A stretch of DNA of 64,000 nt from an uncultured Lachnospiraceae bacterium (GTDB taxonomy: Bacteria > Bacillota > Clostridia > Lachnospirales > Lachnospiraceae), in NCBI GenBank assembly GCA_910584685.1, contig CAJUAO010000003.1, positions 62,001 to 126,000 of the forward strand, in the 5' to 3' direction. Positions within the stretch are counted from its first letter, which is position 1; every line of letters begins with the position of its first letter. Positions 32,955 to 40,840 of the stretch are shown piece by piece. A program made the position numbers and the translations under genes. Under the pieces are notes generated by a model. The model searched no databases and had not been told where the DNA came from. It saw only the letters and a list, made by a program, of their open reading frames with translations.

Positions 32955-33914
32955 ATGCCACCACATCATATAAGGAAAACGTTTTTTAAGATTTTATTAT
33001 TTATAATAATTACCCTGGCCATACCCACGGTTTTCACTCTTTTTTTCGGAAAGAAAACCAGCGGCAAAATTTATACCGCGTCTGACAGCGGAAAATTTAT
33101 AACAATAGAAGCTAATGGCATTACAGAAAAAATGGATGTTGAGGATTTTATTCCCTGCGCCGTTATGGGACAGCTTTCTATTGAAAATGAGGAGGAGCTT
33201 TTAAAAAGCTTTGCCGTCATTATTCGTACATACATTTATAAGGAAATGGGAGATAAGGACAGCCTCTCTGCCGATAAGCTGAATATTCCGTACGTATCCT
33301 ACAGCGAGCTGGAGGCCCTGTGGCAGGATAAATTTCCTGATAATTATAACCGGCTTATGAAAATAATGAGCAATACCTCCCTTGAGGTTATTACCAGCAA
33401 CGGTCAGGTTATCTCTCCATATTATCACAGCATATCCTGCGGCAATACACGCTCAGGAAACGAGGTTCTTGGAGAGGAGTTTTCATATATGTGTTCTGCA
33501 AGCTGCCCTGACGACAAAGCCTCCACCGATTATTTCAAGGCATATTATTATGAAAATGCCGACTTTGCAAAGCTTGTCCGTACTATTGACAGTGAGATTA
33601 TTATTGACGATACAGCGCCCTTGGAGAATGTACAAATCGTTTCAAGAGACGGCGCCGGCTATGTGATGGATTTAACTATCGGAAACCGCACCGTAAACGG
33701 CACCTCCTTTTATGAGGCAATGAATATTAATTCCCCTTCCTTTATGATAGAAGAATACAATGGCGGCGTGAGAATAACCACCTACGGAAAGGGCCACGGT
33801 CTTGGCTTAAGCCTCTGCTATGCGTCGGTTTTAGCAAAGAAGGGCTCGTCATATAAGGAAATATTAAATTATTTTTATACAAATATTGAAATTTCAGACA
33901 AAGCCATTTTTTAA
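32955..33914 (+). CDS. spoIID: Stage II sporulation protein D (SpoIID-like)
   Basis: 319 residues with an N-terminal membrane helix (FFKILLFIIITLAIPTVFTL). SpoIID is the lytic transglycosylase of the engulfment machinery in the mother cell. The domain is recognisable by DVEDFIPCAVMGQ, SFAVIIRTYIYK, YYHSISCGNTRSGNEVLG and TYGKGHGLGLSLCYASVLAKKG. In the usual motif G-V-V-A-x-E-M the glutamate is catalytic; here the aligned position appears to be Gln (AVMGQLS). Cysteines at SCGNT, YMCSASCPDD may bind zinc. GGAGGAG precedes ATG. spoIIQ follows on the same strand. Confidence 0.88.
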   Translation: MPPHHIRKTFFKILLFIIITLAIPTVFTLFFGKKTSGKIYTASDSGKFITIEANGITEKMDVEDFIPCAVMGQLSIENEEELLKSFAVIIRTYIYKEMGDKDSLSADKLNIPYVSYSELEALWQDKFPDNYNRLMKIMSNTSLEVITSNGQVISPYYHSISCGNTRSGNEVLGEEFSYMCSASCPDDKASTDYFKAYYYENADFAKLVRTIDSEIIIDDTAPLENVQIVSRDGAGYVMDLTIGNRTVNGTSFYEAMNINSPSFMIEEYNGGVRITTYGKGHGLGLSLCYASVLAKKGSSYKEILNYFYTNIEISDKAIF

Positions 33915-33937
33915 CTGATTTTTATATTTTTATTTTT

Positions 33938-33967
33938 GCATATATTAACCTTCAATCGGTGATAATA
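33938..33967 (+). promoter_or_regulatory. Sigma-F/sigma-G promoter for spoIIQ
   Basis: GCATA (33938-33942), 15-bp spacer, GGTGATAATA (33958-33967), a full match to the forespore consensus GYATA-N15-GGNNANANTR. spoIIQ is a sigma-F gene. The promoter covers the ATG at 33967, ruling it out as the start. Confidence 0.8.
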
Positions 33968-33993
33968 TGACTAAAAAGATTGGAGGTTTTTAT

Positions 33994-34818
33994 ATGAGAC
34001 ATCGAAAAAATATATTTAGAGACAAATCCTTTATTGTAATGGCCGGAGTATCTGTTCTTGCGCTTGTGGGAATCGGAGCAGGCATGCTTATTCAAAATAA
34101 CACAAAGGAGCCTGAAAGCGGATATATTTCTGATTTAAACGGAAACAGGCCGTCAGGCAATTCAGGTGAAACCATAGGAAGCATAGAGAAAAACACAACC
34201 GGCTTAAAGCCTAATATTGCCGTTGGAAACGGCGCAAAAAAGGATAACAGTTCAGAAACTACTACTGAGGAAGCTACTACCGCCAATAATACTGAAGAAA
34301 CTACAACCGGCGCTTCCCAGGCTGCCTCAAATAACGAGGAGACTTCTGCCAATACAGGAAGCAGCGAAGCCGGCATTGGAGTATCAGATTTTCATTTTTC
34401 CGCAGGGAGCAAGCTTGTATGGCCTGTTGAAACTAATGACATTATAATAGATTTCAGTCCTGATTCCACCGTTTATTTTGCCACATTGGACAAGTATAAA
34501 ACAAACGACTCTGTCTGCATAAGGAGCGAAATAGGCACTCCCGTATATGCCGCAGCTCCGGGAACAATAAGCGATATAGGCTATAATGAGGAAATCGGTA
34601 ATTCCGTTTCACTTGACCTTGGCGACGGCTATACTCTCCAGTATGGACAAATAAAGGATATTCAGGTAGATAAGGGTGATGTTGTGGCAGAGGGAGACCT
34701 TTTATGCTATGTTGCAAATCCTACAAAATATTACAGTGTGGAGGGCTCAAATCTTTATCTTAAGCTGACAAAGGGAGAAGCTGCTATTGACCCTCTTGAT
34801 TATCTTGATTATAAATAA
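33994..34818 (+). CDS. spoIIQ: SpoIIQ-like M23 (LytM-fold) forespore protein
   Basis: 274 residues from ATG 33994 (GGAGG upstream). A membrane helix at about 15-35 (IVMAGVSVLALVGIGAGMLI), a Thr/Glu/Asn-rich linker of about 90 residues, and a C-terminal LytM fold (DSVCIRSEIGTPVYAAAPGT, YTLQYGQIKDIQVDKGDVVA). SpoIIQ meets SpoIIIAH across the intermembrane space during engulfment. All zinc-ligand positions look lost: the first His/Asp pair, and H-x-H, which reads N-L-Y. It is therefore a structural, not enzymatic, version. The forespore promoter in front supports the call. Confidence 0.85.
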   Translation: MRHRKNIFRDKSFIVMAGVSVLALVGIGAGMLIQNNTKEPESGYISDLNGNRPSGNSGETIGSIEKNTTGLKPNIAVGNGAKKDNSSETTTEEATTANNTEETTTGASQAASNNEETSANTGSSEAGIGVSDFHFSAGSKLVWPVETNDIIIDFSPDSTVYFATLDKYKTNDSVCIRSEIGTPVYAAAPGTISDIGYNEEIGNSVSLDLGDGYTLQYGQIKDIQVDKGDVVAEGDLLCYVANPTKYYSVEGSNLYLKLTKGEAAIDPLDYLDYK

Positions 34819-34835
34819 AAAAGTGTCAAAGAAAA

Positions 34836-34866
34836 GCAATCGTATGTGATATACGGTTGTTTTTTT
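34836..34866 (+). terminator. Terminator after spoIIQ
   Basis: GCAATCGTAT (34836-34845) pairs, with G-T wobbles, with ATACGGTTGT (34851-34860), followed by six T residues. Confidence 0.8.
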
Positions 34867-34900
34867 GTCAAAAATTAAGCTCAAAAATATAATGATAATA

Positions 34901-34929
34901 TTGACAAACTAAAGTTAATCTGGTACTGT
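34901..34929 (+). promoter_or_regulatory. Sigma-A promoter of the Panacea toxin-antitoxin pair
   Basis: TTGACA (34901-34906), 17-bp spacer, TACTGT (34924-34929). TSS would be about 25 bp before the start codon. Confidence 0.65.
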
Positions 34930-34960
34930 TTAATAAACATATCGCAAGGAGGTATGATGC

Positions 34961-35617
34961 ATGATTTATTCACATGAAAGAAAATTATGTTTAAGCGGTT
35001 GGCTGAAGAAACATCACGAAGCCGAATATAATACCCCTCTTAAATTGCAAAAGTTCTTATTTCTCTACGAAGCATTTTCAAAGGTATCAGGTGAAACACC
35101 TGATTTCAGCCACCTTAGAGGCTATAAAAACGGACCTGTATTCAGTAATGTTTGGGGCGATTATAATAAGGAACGAATTGAATTTAACCTTGCCGCCTCG
35201 CAAACCTACGAAAGGGGAAAAAATAATATAAATTCTGTCAGAGCCAAAAAATGTGCCTTTATTGTCTGCACAATGACTGAAAAGGAATTGTCAGATTTAA
35301 CTCATCAGATGAATCTATGGAAATCCAAAGAAAAAAGAATTATGAACGGAGAATATCAGGTAGATTTATATGAAAGTGATTTTAATTCTGACGACGAAAA
35401 AATGATTAGGCTGCTTGACAGTATGTATCCGGAAACATTAATTGATAATTCTGCTATTGTTAATCTGGATAAAAACTATTTTGTTTTTCAAAAGAATGAA
35501 ATTTCCAAATTAACCGAAGAACATTTCGATATATTATTAGCTTTAACAGAACAGGAGGATTTACACAACCCTGTTTATGTTGATATAGATGATGAAGGGA
35601 GACTTTTAATTGATTAA
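34961..35617 (+). CDS. Panacea-domain (DUF4065, SocA/GepA-like) protein, probable antitoxin
   Basis: 218 residues, AAGGAGG eight bases upstream. The N-terminal half has the Panacea signature: LCLSGWLKKHHEAEYNTPLK, LQKFLFLYEAFSK and FSHLRGYKNGPVFSNVWGDY. The C-terminal half is acidic (YESDFNSDDEKMIRLLDSM, YVDIDDEGRLLID). Panacea domains are known as antitoxin modules that pair with many unrelated toxins. It overlaps the next ORF by 8 bp, an arrangement typical of toxin-antitoxin pairs. The two genes are more AT-rich than their neighbours, which fits acquisition by transfer. Confidence 0.75.
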   Translation: MIYSHERKLCLSGWLKKHHEAEYNTPLKLQKFLFLYEAFSKVSGETPDFSHLRGYKNGPVFSNVWGDYNKERIEFNLAASQTYERGKNNINSVRAKKCAFIVCTMTEKELSDLTHQMNLWKSKEKRIMNGEYQVDLYESDFNSDDEKMIRLLDSMYPETLIDNSAIVNLDKNYFVFQKNEISKLTEEHFDILLALTEQEDLHNPVYVDIDDEGRLLID

Positions 35618-36029
35618 TGCCCGAGACGTAATAAGAATGAAAGTTCCATATCCGTCAATTAATTCTAATCTTGCTGTTTCTGCTCATATGTACATATGTA
35701 AGGAAAACAAAAATCACAAATATGAATATATTAAATGTCAGACATTGAAACCATATATGCTTACAGGAAATCAAATGCAGCATTATTATGACGAGCTTGC
35801 AGATATATCAAGAAATCCATTTCAAAGGACAACAAGAATTGATTGTGATAAACTTTTTATTACAAATACCGTAAAATATGCAGACGCTTTAAAAACAACA
35901 ACAAGACCTGATGTTTGTATGGATTTATATAATGCTATTCTTAAAGAACTAAATACAGACGGATATACAAACATAAATATTGACGAAAATATTTTGCAAA
36001 ACTTAAATCCTTTAATCACGCCAATCTAA
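35610..36029 (+). CDS. Putative toxin, possibly PemK/MazF-like, partner of the Panacea protein
   Basis: 139 residues, translated by overlap with the Panacea gene (GGGAG upstream of ATG 35610). The start INARDVIRMKVPYPSINSNL resembles the first strand and loop of the PemK/MazF barrel, and RTTRIDCDKLFITNTVKYAD with CMDLYNAILKEL resembles its C-terminal half. No catalytic residue can be pointed to with confidence. If right, it would be a ribosome-dependent or independent mRNA interferase held in check by the Panacea protein. An unrelated small toxin is the alternative. Terminators at 36076-36095 and 36110-36131 end the operon. Confidence 0.55.
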   Translation: MINARDVIRMKVPYPSINSNLAVSAHMYICKENKNHKYEYIKCQTLKPYMLTGNQMQHYYDELADISRNPFQRTTRIDCDKLFITNTVKYADALKTTTRPDVCMDLYNAILKELNTDGYTNINIDENILQNLNPLITPI

Positions 36030-36032
36030 ATC

Positions 36033-36131
36033 AAGTAGGGAAGTTTTTTCTCCCTACTTGCCGCACGGAGTGAATGCAGCAAAGCTGCCTTTTTATATTA
36101 TATAAAAAAGGGGCTGTTCAAGCCCCTTTTT
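36033..36131. terminator. Three hairpins between the toxin gene and rubrerythrin
   Basis: AAGTAGGGA/TCCCTACTT (36033-36059) has its T run in the loop; GCAGC/GCTGC (36076-36088) is followed by CTTTTT on the plus strand; GGGGCT/AGCCCC (36110-36126) has A and T runs on both sides and should stop both the toxin and the rubrerythrin messages. Confidence 0.85.
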
Positions 36132-36150
36132 TGCTTTTTTTATTCTCAGC

Positions 36151-36693
36151 TTAGCCGAAGTATCTCTTAAGAAGTCCCTCAAATGCCTTGCCGTGTCTTG
36201 CCTCGTCTCTTGCCATCTCGTGTACCGTATCATGGATAGCGTCAAGATTCTGCTCCTTAGCGCGTCTTGCAAGGTCTACCTTTCCGGCTGTAGCTCCGTT
36301 TTCAGCGTCTACTCTCATCTCAAGGTTTTTCTTTGTAGAGTCTGTTACAACCTCTCCCAAGAGCTCTGCAAACTTAGCCGCATGCTCTGCTTCCTCGTAG
36401 GCTGCCTTCTCATAGTACATGCCTATTTCAGGATATCCTTCTCTGTGAGCAACCCTTGCCATGGCAAGATACATACCTACCTCTGAGCACTCGCCTTCAA
36501 AGTTTGCCCTAAGGTCTGCTACGATATCCTCGCTTACACCCTTAGCTACTCCTACAACATGCTCTGCTGCCCATACCTTCTCGTCTCCCATAAGCTCGAA
36601 CTTATCTGAGCCTGCTTTACATACAGGACAAACCTCAGGAACTGTATCTCCCTCATATACATATCCGCATACCTTACATACATATTTTGCCAT
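36151..36693 (-). CDS. Reverse rubrerythrin (rubredoxin domain first)
   Basis: 180 residues. The rubredoxin domain comes at the N-terminus (YVCKVCGYVYEGD and EVCPVCKAGSDKFEL), followed by a ferritin-like di-iron domain (NFEGECSEVGMYLAMARVA, EKAAYEEAEHAAKFAEL, HEMARDEARHGKAFEGLL). This is the reverse of classical rubrerythrin and is the form known from Clostridium as an NADH-dependent peroxidase for H2O2 and oxygen. AAGGAG precedes ATG. The perR-like gene upstream and a Fur/PerR-type box before its promoter suggest peroxide control. Confidence 0.93.
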   Translation of the reverse strand: MAKYVCKVCGYVYEGDTVPEVCPVCKAGSDKFELMGDEKVWAAEHVVGVAKGVSEDIVADLRANFEGECSEVGMYLAMARVAHREGYPEIGMYYEKAAYEEAEHAAKFAELLGEVVTDSTKKNLEMRVDAENGATAGKVDLARRAKEQNLDAIHDTVHEMARDEARHGKAFEGLLKRYFG

Positions 36694-36772
36694 AATTTTC
36701 TCTCCTTTTCTTTAAATAAAATATTGTATCTTGAATGATATTTTTATATCATCACTTACCTGTTAATATTTT

Positions 36773-36903
36773 TATCAAAATGATAATTTTTATTAAATAA
36801 CGTTTTTATTTAATATTCTTATCTGATATTTTTTATCATTTTGATAGTACATAATATATCATGTATTTTTATGCTTGTCAAGCAAAAATAATAATCATTA
36901 TCA
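36773..36903 (-). promoter_or_regulatory. Promoter and operator-like sites of the rubrerythrin gene
   Basis: Minus strand TTGACA (36881-36876), 17-bp spacer, TATATT (36858-36853). Just upstream of the -35 lies a 7-1-7 Fur/PerR-type box TGATAATGATTATTA (36903-36889) that overlaps the perR stop codon. TATCA-N3-TGATA elements lie at 36834-36846 (at the expected start of transcription) and 36773-36785 in the leader, in opposite orientation. Confidence 0.6.
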
Positions 36904-37293
36904 TTTTTTTATATTTAAACAGCTATTGCATTTTCCATAGAAGATAAGCTGATGCTTCTCTATCTGTCCATTCACATTTCTCTCTGCCAGGGTATTTAAA
37001 AAACTTAAATCATCTATATGCAAATCTGTTACCGCAAAGCATTTTCTGCATACAAAATGAGGATGCTGGGCCGTAACCCCATCAAAATGCTCCGAGGAAT
37101 CTCCGCACTGAATACGCTGTATCTCTCCTGTTTCTGCAAGCACCGTAAGATTTCTATATACTGTGCCTAAGCTGATTTTAGGAAACTCTGCCCTGAGATT
37201 TTGATATATAACCTCAGCCGTAGGATGGTCGTATCTGCTTGACAAAAATTTAAGTATAGCTTCTCTATGTCTGCTGTATTTCAATGTTTTCAC
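36901..37293 (-). CDS. perR: Fur-family peroxide regulator, PerR-like
   Basis: 130 residues from GTG 37293 (AAGGAGG about nine bases upstream). Winged helix with HPTAEVIYQNLRAEFPKISL and GTVYRNLTVLAETGEIQRI, metal region SSEHFDGVTAQHPHFVCRKC, and a second CNSC near the end for structural zinc. Fur-family repressors use iron or manganese; PerR loses DNA binding when its histidines are oxidised by peroxide. PerR is preferred over Fur because the adjacent target is rubrerythrin. It has an operator-like box at its own promoter. Confidence 0.85.
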   Translation of the reverse strand: MKTLKYSRHREAILKFLSSRYDHPTAEVIYQNLRAEFPKISLGTVYRNLTVLAETGEIQRIQCGDSSEHFDGVTAQHPHFVCRKCFAVTDLHIDDLSFLNTLAERNVNGQIEKHQLIFYGKCNSCLNIKK

Positions 37294-37311
37294 CGGCTTA
37301 CACCTCCTTTT

Positions 37312-37427
37312 GAATAAACTGTTTATTCCATGACAGCATACATCTTTTTCATCAGTTTATTTGAATCATTACACGTTATTGATAATGATTACTATTTATA
37401 TTTTATATCAAATATATTATTTGTCAA
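37312..37427 (-). promoter_or_regulatory. perR promoter with Fur/PerR box and a leader palindrome
   Basis: Minus strand TTGACA (37427-37422), 16-bp spacer, TAAAAT (37405-37400). Over the expected start site lies TGATAATGATTACTA (plus strand 37380-37394), two mismatches from the 7-1-7 box, fitting autoregulation. A perfect GAATAAAC-T-GTTTATTC palindrome (37312-37328) stands directly before the SD. Confidence 0.6.
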
Positions 37428-37492
37428 TTTAATATTTCTTTTTTATTCTTTCAATTTTTTCCAGCATGATTATGACTTCCCTCCGGCTAAGA

Positions 37493-37533
37493 AAACAGCT
37501 CCGGCAAAACCTGTGTTTTGACCGGAGCTGTTT
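37493..37533. terminator. Terminator after the ABC transporter gene
   Basis: AAACAGCTCCGG (37493-37504) is complementary to CCGGAGCTGTTT (37522-37533), with an inner AAAAC/GTTTT pair. Short T/A stretches follow on both sides. Confidence 0.75.
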
Positions 37534-37570
37534 CATACATTTTTGCTGCCGTTTTGTTTTTAAATATTTT

Positions 37571-40500
37571 TTATTCGCTTCTAAGGGCTACCACCGGGTC
37601 CTTTTTAGCGGCGCTTCTTGACGGAATAATTCCTGATATAAGGGTAAGGAGCACACTTATAACCACAAGTATAATACCTGCCGGCACAGGCAGATACGCG
37701 CTAAGGGAATTTATTCCCGTAAGGCTGTGTATTACGGCATTTATAGGTATGCACAAAAGCACCGTAACTATAATGCCTAACATTCCCGAGCAAAAGCCTA
37801 TGATAATAGTTTCAGCATTAAACATGCTTGAGACATTGTGCTTTGAGGCGCCTATGGCGCGGAGTATACCTATTTCCTTTGTTCTTTCCTGTACGGATAT
37901 AAGAGTAATTACTCCTATCATTATAGAAGATACAATAAGAGAAATCGCCACAAAGCCTATAAGAACATACGTTATTGCATTAATAATGGATGTAATTGAC
38001 GACATCATAAGGCCTATATAATCCGTATATTTAATCTGATAAACATCATCTACATTCTTGTTGTATTCGGCTATCTCCTCCTCTATTACATCCTTATTTG
38101 CAAATGATGACGCATAGAAATTAATAGCAGAGGGATTATCCAAATCAATATATCCAAACTTTAAAAGGTTTGCCTCATATGTGCTGTCGGAAAATTTCAT
38201 TATGCTGTCATAATATAATGCGCATTGTTCCTTTGTATATGTGTCTATGCTTGCGTCAAGGGCATGGGCAAGCTCTGCGTCGCTCATTGCTGAAAGCTGC
38301 TGCTTTACCTGCTCCGCATACTGTATTCTTATCTGCTCTCTTACCATATTTGTAAACATTGCTGTAAGCTCATCATTTGACATTGCATCTATATATGAGG
38401 CTATCTCATTCTGATTCATTCCCATCTGCTCAGAGAGAGCCTGAATAAGAGTCGCCTTCATATCCTCCACCGTAAGGGTGGCCATCATCTGGTCCGTAGA
38501 GGTTTTTAGCTGTTCATCAGACGGAATACTCATAATACTAATATATGCCGCCGCCTTTCCTGCCTCATTCAATTCAGCTATATAGGACTTAAGCTTTTCC
38601 TGCTTTTCCTCGTCTGACATTGCCCCGTTGCTGTCCTTAAAAGGAAGTCCCGTAAGAATATCCGTTCCTTCACTGTTAAGCTGCGCATTTATAATTGGAG
38701 AATCCTTTGAATGTTCAACAACATACTTTGTAAGGTCTGAGGTGTAGCCTATGGCTCCTGAGAGCATGGTTGCCTCGGCAGACTCGCTTTGCCTTATTAT
38801 GCCTGTAACCTTAAGAGTGAGCGCATTGTCATAAAGGTACTGAATTCCTGCCTCTGTTTCCCTAAGGTCTGTATAAAAGCCTGTTGCATCATCATATATA
38901 TAGCAGTCTGAATTTAAGATAACCTTAAACTCCATGCCGCACAAATCCTCATATGACCATTTTTCCTCTGATACCTCCAGCTCCTTGCCATTCATTGCAG
39001 CATCCATTATGGCATCTATTCTCTCCTTTGGCAGAAGTCCTAAGGCATATAAGGTAAGGTCGTCAAGCTCATTATTTTCATCTACAACAAGTACTATTTC
39101 ATCATAGCTGTTTGGCCATGAGCCATATATTACATCATACTGTCTCTTTAGAAGCTCGTTAATTAAATCTCCGTTTTTGCCCTTAAGCATTTCCTGCCAC
39201 ATATTTGTATTCATTCCCATGGTTGACATTGACATAAGGGATGAGGAGGACGAGCCACCCTGCGCCGCCATGTTACCCATATTTGACATATCCATACCCA
39301 TGTACTCGGAAATCATTTTTGCAAGCATTTCCGTGGCATCTGACCTTATTATGTTTCCGTCCACATTTTTTGTGTACACAAGAAGATTTAAATTATATGA
39401 ATACTGTATTCCGTTTATAGCCTTGTTTAAGTTTGAATCCTCCTTTGCCATATCCTTTTCTATGTATTCCTTAAATGACTTCAAATCATTTTCCTGAACC
39501 TCAAGATTTGCAAATGCATTTACAATTTCTTCTATTGCCTGCTTTTTGTATATGGCATCCTTTTCATGATTTACCTCGTCATTGTGTATATTCATAAAGG
39601 TTTCCATAAGGGTGGAGAGGTCAATATTCTGGGACTCTATAGACAAAGGATATGATGAAAGAGTGTCCTCCTGCACCATATCTATGTAGGATGTAAGTCC
39701 CTGTGATATGGAAAGAATAAGAGCAATTCCTATAATTCCTATGCTTCCTGCAAAGGCTGTAAGGGTAGTTCTTCCTTTTTTTGTAAAGAGATTTTTAAGT
39801 GATAAGCCAAATGATGTGGCAAATGACATAGACGGCTTTTTGACTTTCCTTGCCTTTTCATTATTTTTTATTTCTTCTCTGTCCCTTGCCTGCTCCTCCT
39901 TTATCTCCTGCTCCGAAAGGGGCATGGAATCATCTTTTATTTCTCCGTCAAGCATACGGATAATACGTGATGAGTAATTTTCCGCAAGGTCAGGATTATG
40001 GGTTACCATAATAATAAGCCTGTCGCTTGAAATTTTTTTGAGTATTTCCATTACCTGCACGCTTGTTTCCGTGTCAAGGGCTCCCGTTGGCTCATCTGCA
40101 AGGATAATATCAGGATTATTAACTAATGCTCTGGCGATAGCCACTCTCTGCATCTGACCTCCTGACATCTCGCTTGGTCTTTTATTCAATTGGCTTTCCA
40201 GTCCTACCTCCTCCAAGGCTTTCTTTGCTCTTTCCCTTCTCTCTGCCTTAGATACTCCCGAAAGCGTAAGCGCCAGCTCCACGTTCTGCAATACTGTCTG
40301 GTGTGGTATAAGATTATAGCTTTGAAATACAAAGCCTATGGAATGATTTCTATATGCGTCCCAGTCCCTGTTTTTAAAGTCCTTTGTTGACTTTCCGTTT
40401 ATTACCAGGTCCCCCTCCGTATACTGGTCTAAGCCGCCTATAATATTCAGCATAGTGGTTTTTCCACAGCCCGACGGACCTAATATGGAGACAAATTCAC

Positions 40501-40591
40501 TTTTACGAAATCTTAGGTCTATACCCTTTAATGCGTGTACCGTATTTTCGCCTGCCAGATAGTCCTTCTTTATGTTTTTAAGCTCCAGCAT
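37571..40591 (-). CDS. Fused ABC transporter ATPase-permease, MacB/FtsX-type, with large ectodomain
   Basis: 1006 residues. Residues 1-230 are a LolD/MacB-class ATPase (GPSGCGKTTMLNIIGGLDQ, EMSGGQMQRVAIARALVNNP, IILADEPTGALDTET). After a basic linker comes a first membrane helix (TLTAFAGSIGIIGIALILSI, about 280), then about 560 extracellular residues rich in Glu, Ser and Met, and a C-terminal FtsX domain with three helices (YVLIGFVAISLIVSSIMIGV, GFCSGMLGIIVTVLLCIPIN, AGIILVVISVLLTLISGIIP). Such mechanotransmission transporters export or remove peptides rather than import nutrients. Substrate unknown; no two-component system is adjacent. Confidence 0.88.
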   Translation of the reverse strand: MLELKNIKKDYLAGENTVHALKGIDLRFRKSEFVSILGPSGCGKTTMLNIIGGLDQYTEGDLVINGKSTKDFKNRDWDAYRNHSIGFVFQSYNLIPHQTVLQNVELALTLSGVSKAERRERAKKALEEVGLESQLNKRPSEMSGGQMQRVAIARALVNNPDIILADEPTGALDTETSVQVMEILKKISSDRLIIMVTHNPDLAENYSSRIIRMLDGEIKDDSMPLSEQEIKEEQARDREEIKNNEKARKVKKPSMSFATSFGLSLKNLFTKKGRTTLTAFAGSIGIIGIALILSISQGLTSYIDMVQEDTLSSYPLSIESQNIDLSTLMETFMNIHNDEVNHEKDAIYKKQAIEEIVNAFANLEVQENDLKSFKEYIEKDMAKEDSNLNKAINGIQYSYNLNLLVYTKNVDGNIIRSDATEMLAKMISEYMGMDMSNMGNMAAQGGSSSSSLMSMSTMGMNTNMWQEMLKGKNGDLINELLKRQYDVIYGSWPNSYDEIVLVVDENNELDDLTLYALGLLPKERIDAIMDAAMNGKELEVSEEKWSYEDLCGMEFKVILNSDCYIYDDATGFYTDLRETEAGIQYLYDNALTLKVTGIIRQSESAEATMLSGAIGYTSDLTKYVVEHSKDSPIINAQLNSEGTDILTGLPFKDSNGAMSDEEKQEKLKSYIAELNEAGKAAAYISIMSIPSDEQLKTSTDQMMATLTVEDMKATLIQALSEQMGMNQNEIASYIDAMSNDELTAMFTNMVREQIRIQYAEQVKQQLSAMSDAELAHALDASIDTYTKEQCALYYDSIMKFSDSTYEANLLKFGYIDLDNPSAINFYASSFANKDVIEEEIAEYNKNVDDVYQIKYTDYIGLMMSSITSIINAITYVLIGFVAISLIVSSIMIGVITLISVQERTKEIGILRAIGASKHNVSSMFNAETIIIGFCSGMLGIIVTVLLCIPINAVIHSLTGINSLSAYLPVPAGIILVVISVLLTLISGIIPSRSAAKKDPVVALRSE

Positions 40592-40764
40592 CCGATTTTT
40601 TCCTCCTTAAAAATTATTCTTAACGCTTTATTTAATATACATCAATTTATCATCAATCTCAACCAAACTATGGAAATTTTATTTTTTTTTAATTATTTGG
40701 ACGCAGGATATCAAAAGGGCAAAAATCAAAGGTATGATATATTAAATCTGATACAATAAATAAC

Positions 40765-40810
40765 AGGACTGATGCATCAGGGATAACATTCCCAATACAT
40801 CAGTCCTTTT
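40765..40810. terminator. Hairpin between glgP and the ABC transporter
   Basis: AGGACTGATG (40765-40774) pairs with CATCAGTCCT (40798-40807), with an inner GGG/CCC stem, then TTTT on the plus strand. Likely terminates glgP on the minus strand, although the T run is better on the plus strand. Confidence 0.6.
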
Positions 40811-40840
40811 ATAAAGTGTATATAAGCTATACAATCAAGC

